Shown here one piece after another: positions 1 to 11,699 of a stretch of DNA of 64,000 bases. How positions within the stretch are numbered: position 1 is the stretch's first letter; each line of letters begins with the position of its first letter. Source of the stretch: Bactrocera neohumeralis (lineage: Eukaryota; Arthropoda; Insecta; Diptera; Tephritidae); contig NC_065920.1 in the NCBI RefSeq assembly GCF_024586455.1, positions 76,252,215-76,316,214 on the forward strand. Reading direction: 5' to 3'. The notes under the pieces were generated by a model, which saw nothing but the letters and a program-made list of their open reading frames with translations, ran no database searches and was not told where the DNA came from. The translations under genes were made by a program, and so were the position numbers.

Positions 1-1102
1 TTACAAACGCTGCAGTGAGTGGTGGCTGAAGCTTCACGCTTTCTTTGGCGCCAAAGGAAATTAACTACATTTTCGCAATTTTATTTACAACAAATGCAAT
101 TTTACAGCTATTTTTGCCTTGGCAGCAATGCCGCGAAGCGCTGGAAGTGTGTTGACTTGCGTCGTAGGCGGTAGACGGCAAACACAGCGATATTATCACA
201 AACAAAAGCGCTGCGCAGCACTTTGAGCGCGTGTGTTTGTTGCTGTGGCCAAGTAAATAAGTAAAAGTTGCAATGAATATGCAATAAATTTCATTTGTTT
301 GCAAATATGCCACTAAATAATAAATTAATGACGCGCATATTTAAAAATCAGCAACCAATTGGCTTTGTTTTAAGCAGTGGCAGCGGAGTTATAACTTTAT
401 TGTTGTTGTTTTGTATTATTTTTAATAACTCAATTCAACAATATTTTCAGTTTTTGTTTTAATAGCTCAATTCGCTCAGATATTTTATTATACAAAATTT
501 CACATTTATTTCGAAAACTTTAATTACTGCTTTGAATTTGCGAAATTGCCAACTAATTTTTGTCTGTCTGTTTGTATATTTGCAATAAAAACGGTATATT
601 TATAAGCGCACAATTATTCCGGTAGCCAACAAAAGACTTAAGCAACAAACTTGCCTTCAAGTTTTGGGCAGGCATTCACCTCATTGGCTATTTGTTGCAC
701 ATACAACCGCAAATATGCATTAATTTATATGTTTCTTAGCTACTTTAATGTAACTTAGATTTTTTATATTATTTTTTGCATTTTATTCCGCCATTACTTC
801 ATGGTTAAAGCAGCCTAATGGATTGTCGGTGAAGATTTCAACGATTTCCGGGCTCATGAATTTACAAAGTACTTAGGTTTTTTAACAAATTTTAGGCAAT
901 AGTAGGAATACATGCTTTGTTTGCTATTTTTAGCTGTTCAAAAGGGCATGAAGAGACACTGAAAGCGTTCGAGCACAGTAGAAGATACAGGACTGCTAAT
1001 AAGTAAAGATATATAGTATGTATATAAGGAAATGTTAATATTGAAAATTTAAAAATACTTAAGCAATGATTGATCACATAAACGAGTTAAACAAGAAAAA
1101 TG
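1..1102. other. AT-rich non-coding stretch
   Basis: No open frame here looks coding and no transposon family was recognised. The first 300 bases are less AT-rich than the rest. It is probably intergenic or intronic. Confidence 0.5.
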
Positions 1103-1883
1103 TTAACTTTGGCTACATTAAAGCTATAATACCTTCAAAGGTGCATTTGTTATAATACAAAAGGGTATAAAAATATTTGTATCTTGATTTTGATCGGTTA
1201 GTCCGTATGGCAGCTATATGTTATAATGATCCGATCCAAACAATATATTCGAACATTTTAGCATTGCATCGAAAAATAATCTACACCAAATTTCGTCAAA
1301 ATCAAGTGTCGAAGAAATCAATTTTCCACTTAAATATTTGGTTTTGATACAACAGTTTGTATGGTAGCTATATGCTATAGAAATCCGATCTATGCAATAT
1401 TTTCGGAGATGTAAGTGTTGCCTTAAACAACAACTTATGCCACATTCCGTGAAGATAACTAGTCAAATAAAAAGTTTTCCCTGCAAGGGCTTAATAGGGA
1501 ATCAATCAGCTTGTATGACAGCTGTCTCAAAAACGATGGAAAACTTCTGTATTTGACAAGATATCTTCGCAAAACTTGGGTTGAATACAAATGTCTTGTT
1601 CGGATTGGACTAAAATAGCAGTGAGCTGCCATACAAATAATAGATGAAAAAAAGTCTTTGAATGGAGAACTTTTTTATTTGAAAAATTCAACTTCACGGA
1701 ATTCAGCACATATTATTTTCCTCGTACAATTTCACAAGATTTTGTTCAGATCGAACCACCATAGCATATACCTGTTAAACAAACTGGCCGCTCAAATTAA
1801 AGATAAAGATCTTTTTATACCTTTCTATGCTATAAGAAGTACACCTGTGAAGGGTATTTAGTTTCTGTGCAGCCAAAGTTAAA
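1103..1883. mobile_element. Fold-back element, dispersed family A
   Basis: The two ends are inverted copies of each other over about 70 bases (1103-1175 against 1812-1883, roughly three quarters identical); both begin TTAACTTTGGCT and run to GGTATAAAAA. Inside the left half are two sense copies of a unit containing GTATGGCAGCTATATG (near 1207 and 1360). The right half carries the same unit in antisense (GCTGCCATACAAA near 1624). The element is therefore a large imperfect palindrome with no coding capacity. Related fragments occur near 3175, 14330, 28440, 40850, 58415, 60720 and 61720. I infer a non-autonomous DNA transposon; no transposase was found for it. Confidence 0.65.
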
Positions 1884-3174
1884 GTTCCTCTATTTTAGTC
1901 TATGTTTTGTGATTTTATATCGTAAAGGATGATATGAAAATGCCTAAGTAATGTACTCAACTTACCATCTTCATTCTGCTTAGCTGCTATAATCGGCTGC
2001 GTTGTTGTTGCAACATTACTGCTTCAGTTATTTTATTGGCAATTTATTTGCCTGCCGACGGCCACTCATCGAAGCCAACCCATAGTCACTATTGTTGTTG
2101 TTTTACTTTTAGATTTTATTGCTCAGTTTTCATATTATTTTAATGCTAGCAGCGCTCATTATCATTCCGCTTTGCTTTAGTTCATTTTCAGCGTGTTCAT
2201 TAGTTTGTTGCTGTAATTAAGTTCATGGTGTGTACTTTCAAAAAGTAGTAAAACAAATGTAGCAACAAGGCGATATGGCAACAATAGCGTGAAGACGAGC
2301 GCACATTTGAAAACACACACACACACACACTAACACACATGTACATTTCGACTCACTTGCATTATGTTGCATGCGCTATTCGTGGCTAGGAATGCCTGCT
2401 GAAGCGCCCATTAGTCAAAGCGTTGCCGGTATGCGCTATAAGCAGGCCAAGCCATTTAACAACAACAAAGCGCTGCCGCTGCTCCAACAACTGTAACAAC
2501 ACCTACAAAAAAGAGAAATTCACATTTTTTATTGCCAGCTTCGCCGATTTTTACTGCGCTTTGATATTTTGCGTTCGCGCGGCCACACACAGACACACAC
2601 ACACTCACACAAATACTCGAAATTTGTAATTATGCCTGAAATGTAAATGAACTGCGCTAGAATTGTTGCTGTTGTTGTGGTGGTGTAAATTACTAAAGTA
2701 CACGGAAAGTGGGCTGTTGCTGGAAAATAGAAAAAGACCACACAGTTGTCTATGTACGTATGTATGTGTGTGTAGTAGTAAATGCTGTGTTGTGCGTGTA
2801 ATATGTGGCATGCGCTGAAATGCTTACGCGCAGTTACAATGTGGCAAGCGCAACCTTAATTTATCAGCAACTGGCAGCGGTTTCACTTTCAAAGCAAAAT
2901 GCTGCCTTTTGGCGGCACTGCAATACAGAAGACTTAAGCAACGAACTTGTTTGGCTCAGTACTGGAAGAAAAGTGTTTGTAGACGTTCTGTAGAACTATG
3001 CATATGACATAATATGAAAAATTCGATTGGAAATCTATGTTGAGTCAAGAGGCTGGATGTGGCTTTATACTCTGAATTTTGATTTGACTTAAGTAAATGT
3101 GTGTTTGGAAAGGCTCCGTTGCATTTTTAAAGGTTTATTAAGTTTGCTACACAGTTTGTCATACAAAGAAGCAA
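1884..3174. other. Non-coding stretch with (CA)n tracts
   Basis: It contains (AC)n microsatellites at about 2314-2340 and 2582-2612. The short open frames across them are products of the simple repeats. No gene or mobile element is recognised. Confidence 0.5.
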
Positions 3175-3860
3175 ATGAGTATCTACATATGCATGATTTA
3201 TCAGAGTAACGAGCTGAGTCAATATAGCCATATCCGTATATTCGCTCTCCCAACTGTATATACGCGAATAAGTCTCTCAATTTTTGAGATATCGATCAGA
3301 AATTTTGCACTCACCTTTTCCTACGCAAAAAGCTGCTCATTTATGGGAACCGTTGATGTCGGACCACTTTAGGGTGTGGCTGATCAATCGGGTTTTATGA
3401 CAGCTATATGTTATAGTGGTATGTCCAAACAATATATTGGGATATTGCAGCCTTGCCTTGGATAGTAGTTCATGACAAATTTTATGAAAATATCTTGTTA
3501 AATAGAAAGCTTTTCCATACAATTGATTGTTCAGTTTGTATGACAGCTATATGTTATAGTGGTCCGACCTGAACAAAATCTTATTCAATTAAAGCTTTGT
3601 CTTAGAAAATAATATACCCTGAATTTCGTGAAGATATCTTCTCAAACAAAAAGTTTTGCAAACAAGAGGACGTAATTTGGATCGGTCAGTTTGTATGATA
3701 GCTAAGTGCTTTAGTTCTCTTATATCGGCGATTTCTGCAAATGAGCAGGTTCTTGGAGAGAAAACAACGTGTGCAAAACTTTAGGTCGATATCTCAAAAA
3801 CTTAGTTGTTATTTCGTATATACTTATATATAAACGAATAAACGGATAGACAGACGATAT
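3175..3860. repeat. Family A repeat, two halves in opposite orientation
   Basis: From 3380 onward there are three sense units with GTATGACAGCTATATG or variants (about 3400, 3537 and 3692). They end in a tail that reads GATATCTCAAAAACTTAG and then an AGACAGAC-like stretch near 3850. From 3175 to 3370 the same tail is present in antisense (TTTTTGAGATATCGATC near 3280). The copy is therefore inverted about a centre near 3372, as in the copy at 1103-1883. No coding capacity. Confidence 0.6.
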
Positions 3861-4708
3861 GGAACACAGAGAATGTTGAATAAAATAAAACTAAAAATAG
3901 CTTTGAACTCAAAATCAGTGATTTTTTTGTTTTTGTTTGCATCAACCAAGAAGGTTTGGTTTCAAAACCTTAAAGACTCTCCAAACATCGAATAACAAAT
4001 AACTGGGGCTTCAAATAAAGGAAGAAGAAAAATGCAATAAATTTTACACATTAAACAAATGTATGTGTGTTATTTGGATTTCAAAAATGGTAGGATCACA
4101 GCATTCAATGAGCGCATCAACTCTATTAAAAGTAAAAATTAAGTCTGTCTGAAATTTTAGCTTTTTTTTCGTAATCGCCCAGGCTTATAGCACTTGACTC
4201 TTAACAATGACTTTATTAAAAAAATATAATAGTCTTTTAACTTCAAATTTAAATTTTCACAATTACAAAGTATACATACATATACATATGTATATATGTA
4301 TGAAAACATACTTGCAATAAACTTTGGAAATATTTGCACAGAACACGCAAAAATGCAACGCAGCTTAATTGAAAATGCCGCGCTGTGAGCAAATTAATTC
4401 AACACCCAATTAGCAGTGCCTTTTCGGTACAACAACAACAATGACAAATGCAGAAATTGATAGCCAACATTGTGCAGCAGCTATAACTGTAGTTAGTGGC
4501 TTGTATTATTTACCGAAAATAGAAAATTACCAAAAAGCGATGCAATGAAGAGGCAGCTGCTGTGAGCTCAAAGACACCTACAACCACAAAAATATGTATA
4601 TTTGTAGATAAATGCCATATGTGAGACATTACAATTTAATTTTAATTAAGTTGTCAGTTTGTATATATTCTCAAGTCACTGTGTTGCTCTTGTAAATAAA
4701 AAAAATAG
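3861..4708. other. AT-rich non-coding stretch
   Basis: No coding frame or recognisable repeat family is seen. It includes a TATATG-rich run near 4270-4300. Confidence 0.45.
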
Positions 4709-5327
4709 ACATTAGGGATGTCCGAATATAAAAAAAATTGTGGAGTTCTTTGATAGTACATTTCAATATTATTCTACACTTCTTCTTTATCGGCATAATT
4801 TTTATTAAAAATTTTTTTAATTTTTTTTTAATTTTTTAATGTTCTTATTTAATATTATTCCGCAGTATGCAGTAACTTGAAATATTCATCTCGGCAAAAA
4901 ATGGAATTAACTCGCGAACATTTTCGCCTGATGTTTCGACGTGGATTAACTTATCAAGAGTGCATAGACAAATTTAATTATATTTTTTACTATAAAGCTC
5001 CAACAAGGAAAAGGGTTTAACGATATGTTGAATTCAATCGATGTCGTAGGTCCCCCCATGAAAAATTTCATGGAATTAGACGTAAAAAATATTAAAAGTT
5101 TCCATTTAGAACATCCTTAATATTTATAAAATTATTCATTACTTCCTTAAATTAGTATACAAATATGAAAATTATAAAATATTAAAAAATTTCGCATTTA
5201 GGGCATCCTTAATATCAAAAAATCCTATATGACTTCCTTGAATTAGTATATAATGTATCATACAAGTGCGTGGCTAATATGCTATCTTAAAATAAAACTT
5301 TTAATTTTATTAGTACAGCCCTAATGT
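4709..5327 (+). mobile_element. Internally deleted mariner-like element
   Basis: The ends are imperfect inverted repeats of about 20 bases (ACATTAGGGATGTCCGAATA at 4709; the reverse complement of the right end matches 16 of 20). An ATG at 4901 opens a frame beginning MELTREHFRLMFRRG and continuing with TYQECIDKFN, the N-terminal helix-turn-helix start of mariner transposases. The similarity decays by about 5090, and the DDD catalytic part is absent. Two direct copies of a roughly 60-base AT-rich segment (5098-5160 and 5203-5262) follow. It is non-autonomous and dead. Confidence 0.6.
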
Positions 5328-6470
5328 TCACAGAAGCCATTGATTTTTATTTACTTTACCGTAGAAATAAGCAAAAGCGTTAAAATTTTGTAAGCAACAC
5401 TTCTAAGCATTAGTGAGGCGTTGATTTCGTATGTTCAGATTTAGGCAACTGCCATGTCACGCAAATCAAGTACAGTTACAATGCACTTATAAGTATGTAA
5501 TGAAGTTGTAATTAAACTGTTAGTTGCCAAAAATAGCAACGTTTGAATTTTTTGGGTGTCTACGGTTATAGGCAATGCAATTAGATGCAATTAAAATTGT
5601 TCACATATTCTCATGCGAAAATATTTCCAGTTGTTGATTGTGTGCAGTGTTGCTGCACTTTTGTGTTCACTCAAAAAATGGAAACTTAAAGCCTGTACTC
5701 ATATTTTAAAGCTTAGAATTATATGAAAAATTTCATTGTTGGAAAAAAATATGAGTTTTTCCAAGTGGGAAAGTTGAAAACTAATTGAGTAGGTGGCTTC
5801 CAAACATGGCCTCCAAGAAATCCCTTAAAGTAATGTTGATAAAGATTTTGAAAATTTTTTTTTTTTGTAGTATAGAAAATGTAGTCTGAGAATCGATAAC
5901 AGTTAATACATACGCTGGCATCACGAGTATAAACATCCCCTAGCGACTAATCGAAGTCAAGTAAGATAAAAATTCATTTGGGCATCGCTTTTGAAGTTAG
6001 TGTATTTTGAGAGTTTTCAGTAGATCGGATTCGCTCTTTGTTTTTTGATGAAATTTTGGGAATATAATAGTTAACAGAGTGGTTATCTGAATGAAGATCG
6101 CATAATTATAGATATTAAAAAAATTGGAATGAAGTTAACTTACATAAATTCAAGGTATGTAAATAGAATCTTGTATGAACCAGTCAACATTATCGCTTTT
6201 TTAATGAGCACGCTCAAATTGGAACACATACCAAAAGTATCCTGGATGTCTAAAGTCGGCAAAGAAAAGATAAAAGTTGATATTGCCTTCGTACATGCCA
6301 GTTAACATAAAACGTCGTTGGAAGTTTGAAAGACTTGACTGCATTTATGGGCTAATTAAACTGCACATTTTCAATTCAATATTTCTCATGAAGTAGCCGT
6401 TTGATCACATTGCGGTAAGTACCGTTAGAAAGCGTGATCAGTTGTGCTTCTATTGTTTTTTCTTTCTCCG
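5328..6470. other. Non-coding stretch
   Basis: No coding frame or recognised element. Base composition is similar to the flanks. Confidence 0.4.
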
Positions 6471-7200
6471 TAATTTGTAATATCATTTTCGCGATGGCTC
6501 GAATCAAATAGCACGTGCGTAGGCAAATTGTGCACAATTACTGCACCGAAAAAGGCATTTCATACAGAAACCTAGCAAAATGGGTTAGTGCAAATGGTGT
6601 GAAAAATAGCATAATAAAGTTCAAGGATTCTAAAAGACTTATTAAAAAGTGGTCGAAAAAAGACCCTAGTGATCCAAATCTTGAAGCAAAGGTGTTGACC
6701 TCAATAAGCCAAAACAAATCAATGTCTGTAAGGGATTTGGCGAAAAAAGCTAAAACCAGTATTACTATGACTTATTTCTATACGAAACCAAAAATGGCAC
6801 TGTCGACCAGTCAGTGTCAACAATTTTAAAAGAAAAATTTTGCGAGAAAATACTCATCCGGCAGGCTATTTGCCTTGCGGCCTTAAGACTACTTTACAAC
6901 ATTATTTTTTCTCGATTAAACCACAGTACACTACACTCATGCCACTTTGGCTTTGTTGAAGGACAATAATGTCAATTTAGTTAAAAAAGAGGAGATTCCT
7001 TACAACGCTCCAGAATTGGGCGATTTTCAAACGGAACGTGAAAAAAGATCATCGAGTTGCCGAAAAGGTCGACGAATTAAAAAAAAAGGCTTAAGGCATG
7101 TCGTGTCGTTATAAAAGAAGGTGTGCAGAATTTACTGAAGGGAATTAAACAAAAAATTTGGTATAAAGTAAGCGAATAATTTTGTTTTACTTTTTTTAAA
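6471..7200 (+). pseudogene. Tc1/mariner-superfamily transposase relic
   Basis: An ATG at 6494 starts a transposase-like frame that meets an in-frame TAG at 6509-6511 (codon 6). The frame then stays open to 6829 and includes NLAKWVSANGVKN, a basic linker ending KDPSDPNLEAKVL, and SMSVRDLAKKAKTS. These resemble the paired helix-turn-helix DNA-binding half of IS630-Tc1-mariner transposases. The middle part is missing. At about 6950-7060 the catalytic C-terminal part resumes in broken frames (ALLKDNNVNLVKKEEIPYN). It cannot make transposase. It is a different lineage from the mariner relics at 7260 and 17400. Confidence 0.65.
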
Positions 7201-7259
7201 AGTGGATAAAAACTCTTCTATTTGTTATTAATTAACATTATGAGCAGTTTCTTTTGGGT

Positions 7260-7960
7260 ACAGTTCTTATATACAAGTATATTACAATGGACAAAACACC
7301 TCCCGGAAATTGTAATTCAATTCTCCGGCTAAATTATATTTAAAAAAAATGGATTTTGCTAAGAATGCCCCTAATTACTATGCCAAATATGAGTGCAATA
7401 TGTCAACCATTTTGTTTACAGCAGCTGCTTAAGACAGTGGTGCTTTGCGATTTTTACAATGGGTAAAAAGGTCGAACGACAAATTTGTCTTAAATTTGGT
7501 ATTTCTAAGCAAATTTCGTGTGCGGAATCATTGCGAATAATGAAAAGTTTTATCAAAAACACAACCCTACCAGTAGAACAAAGTTTTGAAAGACGGTCGG
7601 GATATCGTTGAAGATATGCCTCGTTCTGGATGACCTTGGACATCTTCAACTGATGAAAATATTAAAAATGTGAAGGAATTAGAGAAGAAGTAGAGAGATG
7701 GCAAGAAAGCTCGACATCTCTCGCGAGTCCGCTCTAATGATTAAGGTTAACATTCACCCGATTTGTCTCCGTGTGATTTTTTCTTGTTCCCAAACTGAAA
7801 AAGGCGCTCCGTGGAACCGTTTTCAGTCGATGGAAGAGATATAACAAAATTCGCTGAATGAGCTGAAGGCTGGAAAAATCGTTGATGGGGATTATTTTGA
7901 AGGCGACAAAATAAATACTGATGAATAATATTTTGTGTTTTATTTAAACTTTCCTGGTAC
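7260..7960 (+). pseudogene. Mariner transposase relic, internally deleted
   Basis: The start is at 7459 with MGKKVERQICLKFGISKQIS followed by CAESLRIM, the N-terminal mariner helix-turn-helix. A frameshift near 7590 breaks the frame before the VEDMPRSG-like hinge (about 7610-7635). The sequence then jumps from about 7740 to the C-terminal motif SPDLSPCDFFLFPKLK (about 7755-7800), so the first two catalytic aspartates are lost. Its 3' end, with GCGACAAAATAAATACTGATGAATAATATTTTG near 7900, matches the inverted copy at 28505-28900. This marks one family. Confidence 0.7.
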
Positions 7961-9815
7961 TTTTTTCACAATTTATATATTTCACTTCCATTTTCCTTAC
8001 TAGTTACGTTATGGTGCATTCTAAATATTGGCTATATATAATAACTACCAAATCAATCAATATAATCCATTCATTATTTTTTATAATCCTTTACCAAAAC
8101 GCTTGCGACCATAACATTTTGACAGCACTCGTTAAAGCTTCATTCCTACTCCAAGGTAATCAAAATGCAACCCTGCCAGCAATTTCGAGTAATTTCTCCA
8201 AGCAAATGGCAACATTTACTGTTATAGCCGTTGAATGTTCATCGCATTTCCAATCTGACATAAAACCGCAATGAAGTGCTTACAATTTTTTTTTTATTTT
8301 CGTAAAACGAAGAAGAATTTTTCGACAACTCATCGTAAGCTTAGCCCATTTCCATAATGGCTAAATGTGATTTTCTCCCGAAAGCTATCAACAATAATGC
8401 CACAAATAAAAATAACTCTGAACATTTTTCACGAAAATCGCCACAGCAGGAAATACCAACGAAAGTAAAACAAGAAATAAAATGAAAAGCGAAAAAAAAA
8501 CAAAAACCGAAAAAAGCCCAAATCGTAAGGTAATCTCGGTCTAATGTACGGCATTAATAAATTCTTCGTTTAACCTTTGGAGCCGCCGTTCTGCGTGCGC
8601 GCCTACTCTTCCGCCACTTTCTACTACACAATCGTCTTGCTGTTTGTATGTCTCGATGTTTGGCTGTCTGTATGCCGGTGTGTAGGCAGAGAATATATGC
8701 GAGTTGTCTCGCGGCAGAGCGGCAGACGTTGCGCGGGTTGCGGAGGTCAGTCAAGACAAATTCACTTTTCAATTTCAATTTCGACATTCTGATTGCCTTT
8801 CTAAATAAAAATGAAAAGTCGTCTGCAGCAGTGAAAATGGAAATTGAATGTTGTACACACGCACACACACACACACACACACACAACCATAGAGCGATAG
8901 ATAAACACCGAACACCGACCACTTTGTTGTTGCTTCGGCAGACTTTTCCTCTTAGTCGCCTGGTGCGCCGGTTGGCGTTTGGTGGCGCACACTAAATCAG
9001 CCCAGTAAAATTGGTGACTCTGCTAACAGCAGCAGCGGCACTGGTTGCTGTTGTTGTTGTTGCTGTTGGCGCATGTCTTTTTATTTAGGTAATTTATGCT
9101 AACAGCTTTTCACTCTTTTTCCGCAATCAGCGGTGAATTGTGAAGACAGACAGCAGGCTTGTGCATTCAGCCACGATTCGTTGCTTCTGCGTGTGTGCGT
9201 TTGGGTGTGTGTGTGAGCACCGCTTAGCAGCTTAGCGCTTAGGCAGCAAAATCAGCCGAGCAGCACACGGATGGCGGCAACAATGTTTTCCTATCGCCTT
9301 TGTTGTTTTTGTTTTTGCTTTTGGCTATTGCTGTTATTCTTGTTGTTGATGATGATGAGCTCGCGCTTGACTTGGTGTCTGCATTGCATCGTTGCACTTC
9401 TTGTCATTCCCCCTACCTCACACCTCGCTTCGTGCCAAGCTATTAGTTGTGCTTGCTGCGGTGGAAAGTGGAAATAATTTTCGCTTACGATTTGCTGCCG
9501 AAATGGCCAAATGCTGCTTGACTCACTGAATTATCAACTGACAAGTACGACTGCTTGTATGTCTAACTGGTAAGCCGTCCAACCGGTGTGCCGGTAATGT
9601 CAACGCTAATGTTTTGCCACTGAGTTAACCCTTTGCGACGCGAAAATTGACACAAAACCGCTTTTGCTCTGGGTGCAAGCTATTTTGGTCACATTAGAGC
9701 TCCATTTAGTTCGCGATTAGTAAAATTAGCAACTTCTTAGCTGAGATGTGTAAGTTTTTGTTCAAAATGATCGCAAACCTTGCTCTGGTTAGTCCCATAA
9801 AAATTCGCTGAACTA
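7961..9815. other. Non-coding stretch with a GC-richer island and (CA)n
   Basis: About 8550-9600 is clearly less AT-rich than its surroundings. It carries an (AC)n tract at 8853-8884 and CAGCAG/GTTGTT runs. Overlapping open frames on both strands cross the microsatellite and look like composition artefacts. The island could be a promoter or non-coding first exon of an unseen gene, but no splice-linked coding sequence was found. Confidence 0.35.
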
Positions 9816-10560
9816 TCAAAGGTCTAAGGAAGCTAAGGGGGGATCACAGACGTGAGACAACAGGCAATTAGAACTCTCAGACTTGATTTAGGATAGTCGG
9901 AACTCTAACTATGTAGTCTAATAGCCGATTCAATAGCGAACCCTGCCTATGAGATCAAATCGCTACTTCTGCAAAAGTGTAAAGAACGGCTGAAGAGTCT
10001 AGCGGAACGTAACCAAGTTCATCTCCTCTTAGAGCCCGGTCACAAAGGTATAGCTGAGAATGAACTGGCTGATGAGCTCACACGCTCCGCAGTATACACT
10101 AACATGGTAGAACTTGAACCTTTCTTTACGCTGGATCCTCTTACCAGGAGCTGTTCCGCAAGGAAGAGGAAATAAGAAGAGAGTTATTGTCAACAACTCT
10201 AAGGCATGCGTCATTGCCAGGTTTTTAATCAATCTCCGTAGGAAAAAACTCAAGCTACTTGCCACATTCTACACTGGCTACTGCAAGCTGAAGAATCACT
10301 TATATAACATGGGCCTAGCTTCTTGTGCAAATTTCCGAATCTGGACAGAGAACACCTGCGAATTGACTGCATAGCAGTCTGCAGACTCAGGACAAAGGCC
10401 TTGAATCCATGCTTCCAAACAGGGGTCACAACGCCTCTCTACCTAGCAGTATATTGGAATTTATCAATATGCTGGGGCTAGATGGATTGTTGTGATTTAG
10501 GAGAGGGCACAATAGACCTAAGATCGCGCTGCAATCCTGTATTTATCTTATCTTATCTTA
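9816..10560 (+). pseudogene. Non-LTR retrotransposon 3' relic (RNase H region)
   Basis: Around 9965-10110 the plus strand encodes a degraded RNase H-type segment with NQVHLLLEPGHKGIAENELA followed by DELTRSA, the usual PGHxGIxxNExAD motif of retroelement RNase H. Further down, CKLKNHLYNMGLASC (about 10280-10325) resembles the C-terminal zinc-knuckle-like region of such polyproteins. The relic ends at 10543-10560 in a short TTATC repeat that may be its 3' tail. Stops and frameshifts are frequent. The clade is not assigned. Confidence 0.6.
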
Positions 10561-10599
10561 ATAGCTGATCAATGATTTCGCTTCATTGCTTTGTTGATC

Positions 10600-11030
10600 A
10601 GAATAGGTAGATTATCGACAGAGTATTAGAAGGGCCTGCTGCAGTATGAGCTCTAAAACCGAGGGAAACGTTAGCGCCTAAAATTTGCGTTTGCACACGA
10701 GGCCTCAATACTCTCCCATCATATGCACGCTCGTCTCCAGGTTGCAAGACCGGTTAAAAGCTAAGTATCTGGAAAACAGCGGCTAAGAACTTCTTACTCT
10801 CCCACCTTATAGCCCAGACCTTGCGTCTTCTGACTACCATTTGTTCCGGTCGGGTCAGAACGCTCTCACTGGAACACCTTTCACAGCAGAACAGGGTACC
10901 AAATATTGGCTGGATTCATTTCTGGTCGCTAAGCCATCGCAGTTCTTTTGAAATGGAATCCAGAAATTGCCAGAACGCAGCTCGTTACTGAGAACCTCCT
11001 TCCATCTAGGATGCGTCAGACAATAAAGTA
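10600..11030 (+). pseudogene. Mariner transposase C-terminal relic
   Basis: At about 10795-10985 broken frames read SPTL, then SSDYHLFRSGQNALTGTPF and LDSFLVAKPSQFFWNGIQKL. These resemble the stretch around and after the third catalytic aspartate of mariner transposase (PYSPDLAPSDYHLF in the family). The N-terminal and central parts are missing. It lies just after the non-LTR relic. Confidence 0.55.
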
Positions 11031-11699
11031 ATGTTTCTTATAAAACAACTAAGCAATTAAAAAAAGGCGCCCAACTACCAAAAATAAATAGATTTTCATA
11101 TGCATGTGTGTGTATGTGTGCTCACAAAACATGAAATTAGTAAGACGTTGAATCAGAAAATCGTGCGCAAATCACCGAAAAAATAATAAAAACCAAAAGC
11201 AATGGCAGAAGCAACTGCAGACCACATGCAGCAATACGAAAATACACACAAACAATAACAACAATAAACAACAGAAACTTGGACACCGTCTCTTTGGGTG
11301 TATACAAAGAGATCTCTGCGTCTGAGGTATCTGCTGCAAAAGTCTTGCCTCCTTTGTTGCTTTACCTTCGACGCTGCCAAAGTCTTCTAGGTTGATTTAG
11401 AAAGTCTGCGCGGCGCAACACATTTATCGCGGCGCTGTCGTGTTGGCTAATAGACAGATAGACGTGCAGACTGTAGGTTTCGAGGCAAATGCGAAAAAGT
11501 GAAGTAGAATAAATAAGCAGCGTTTGGGTTGCATTTCGTGTGGCGAGGTGAAAATTCTTATGAGCTTGCAAAATGCAAATAAGGCACACAAGGCAAAGTT
11601 GGAGTAACTTATTGTCGGTTGTGCTTGCACAGTGTGTTGAAGTGTGTGAATATATATTATATTAATATCGTCGTCGTTATAGGCAAAATTGTTGTGTTT
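11031..11699. other. Non-coding stretch
   Basis: No coding frame supported. It leads into the minisatellite beginning at 11700. Confidence 0.4.

Noticed and set aside
8554..8922. Minus-strand frame of 122 residues across a (CA)n tract
   Set aside because: The VCVCVC/HTHTHT peptides are microsatellite translations and overlapping frames exist on both strands.
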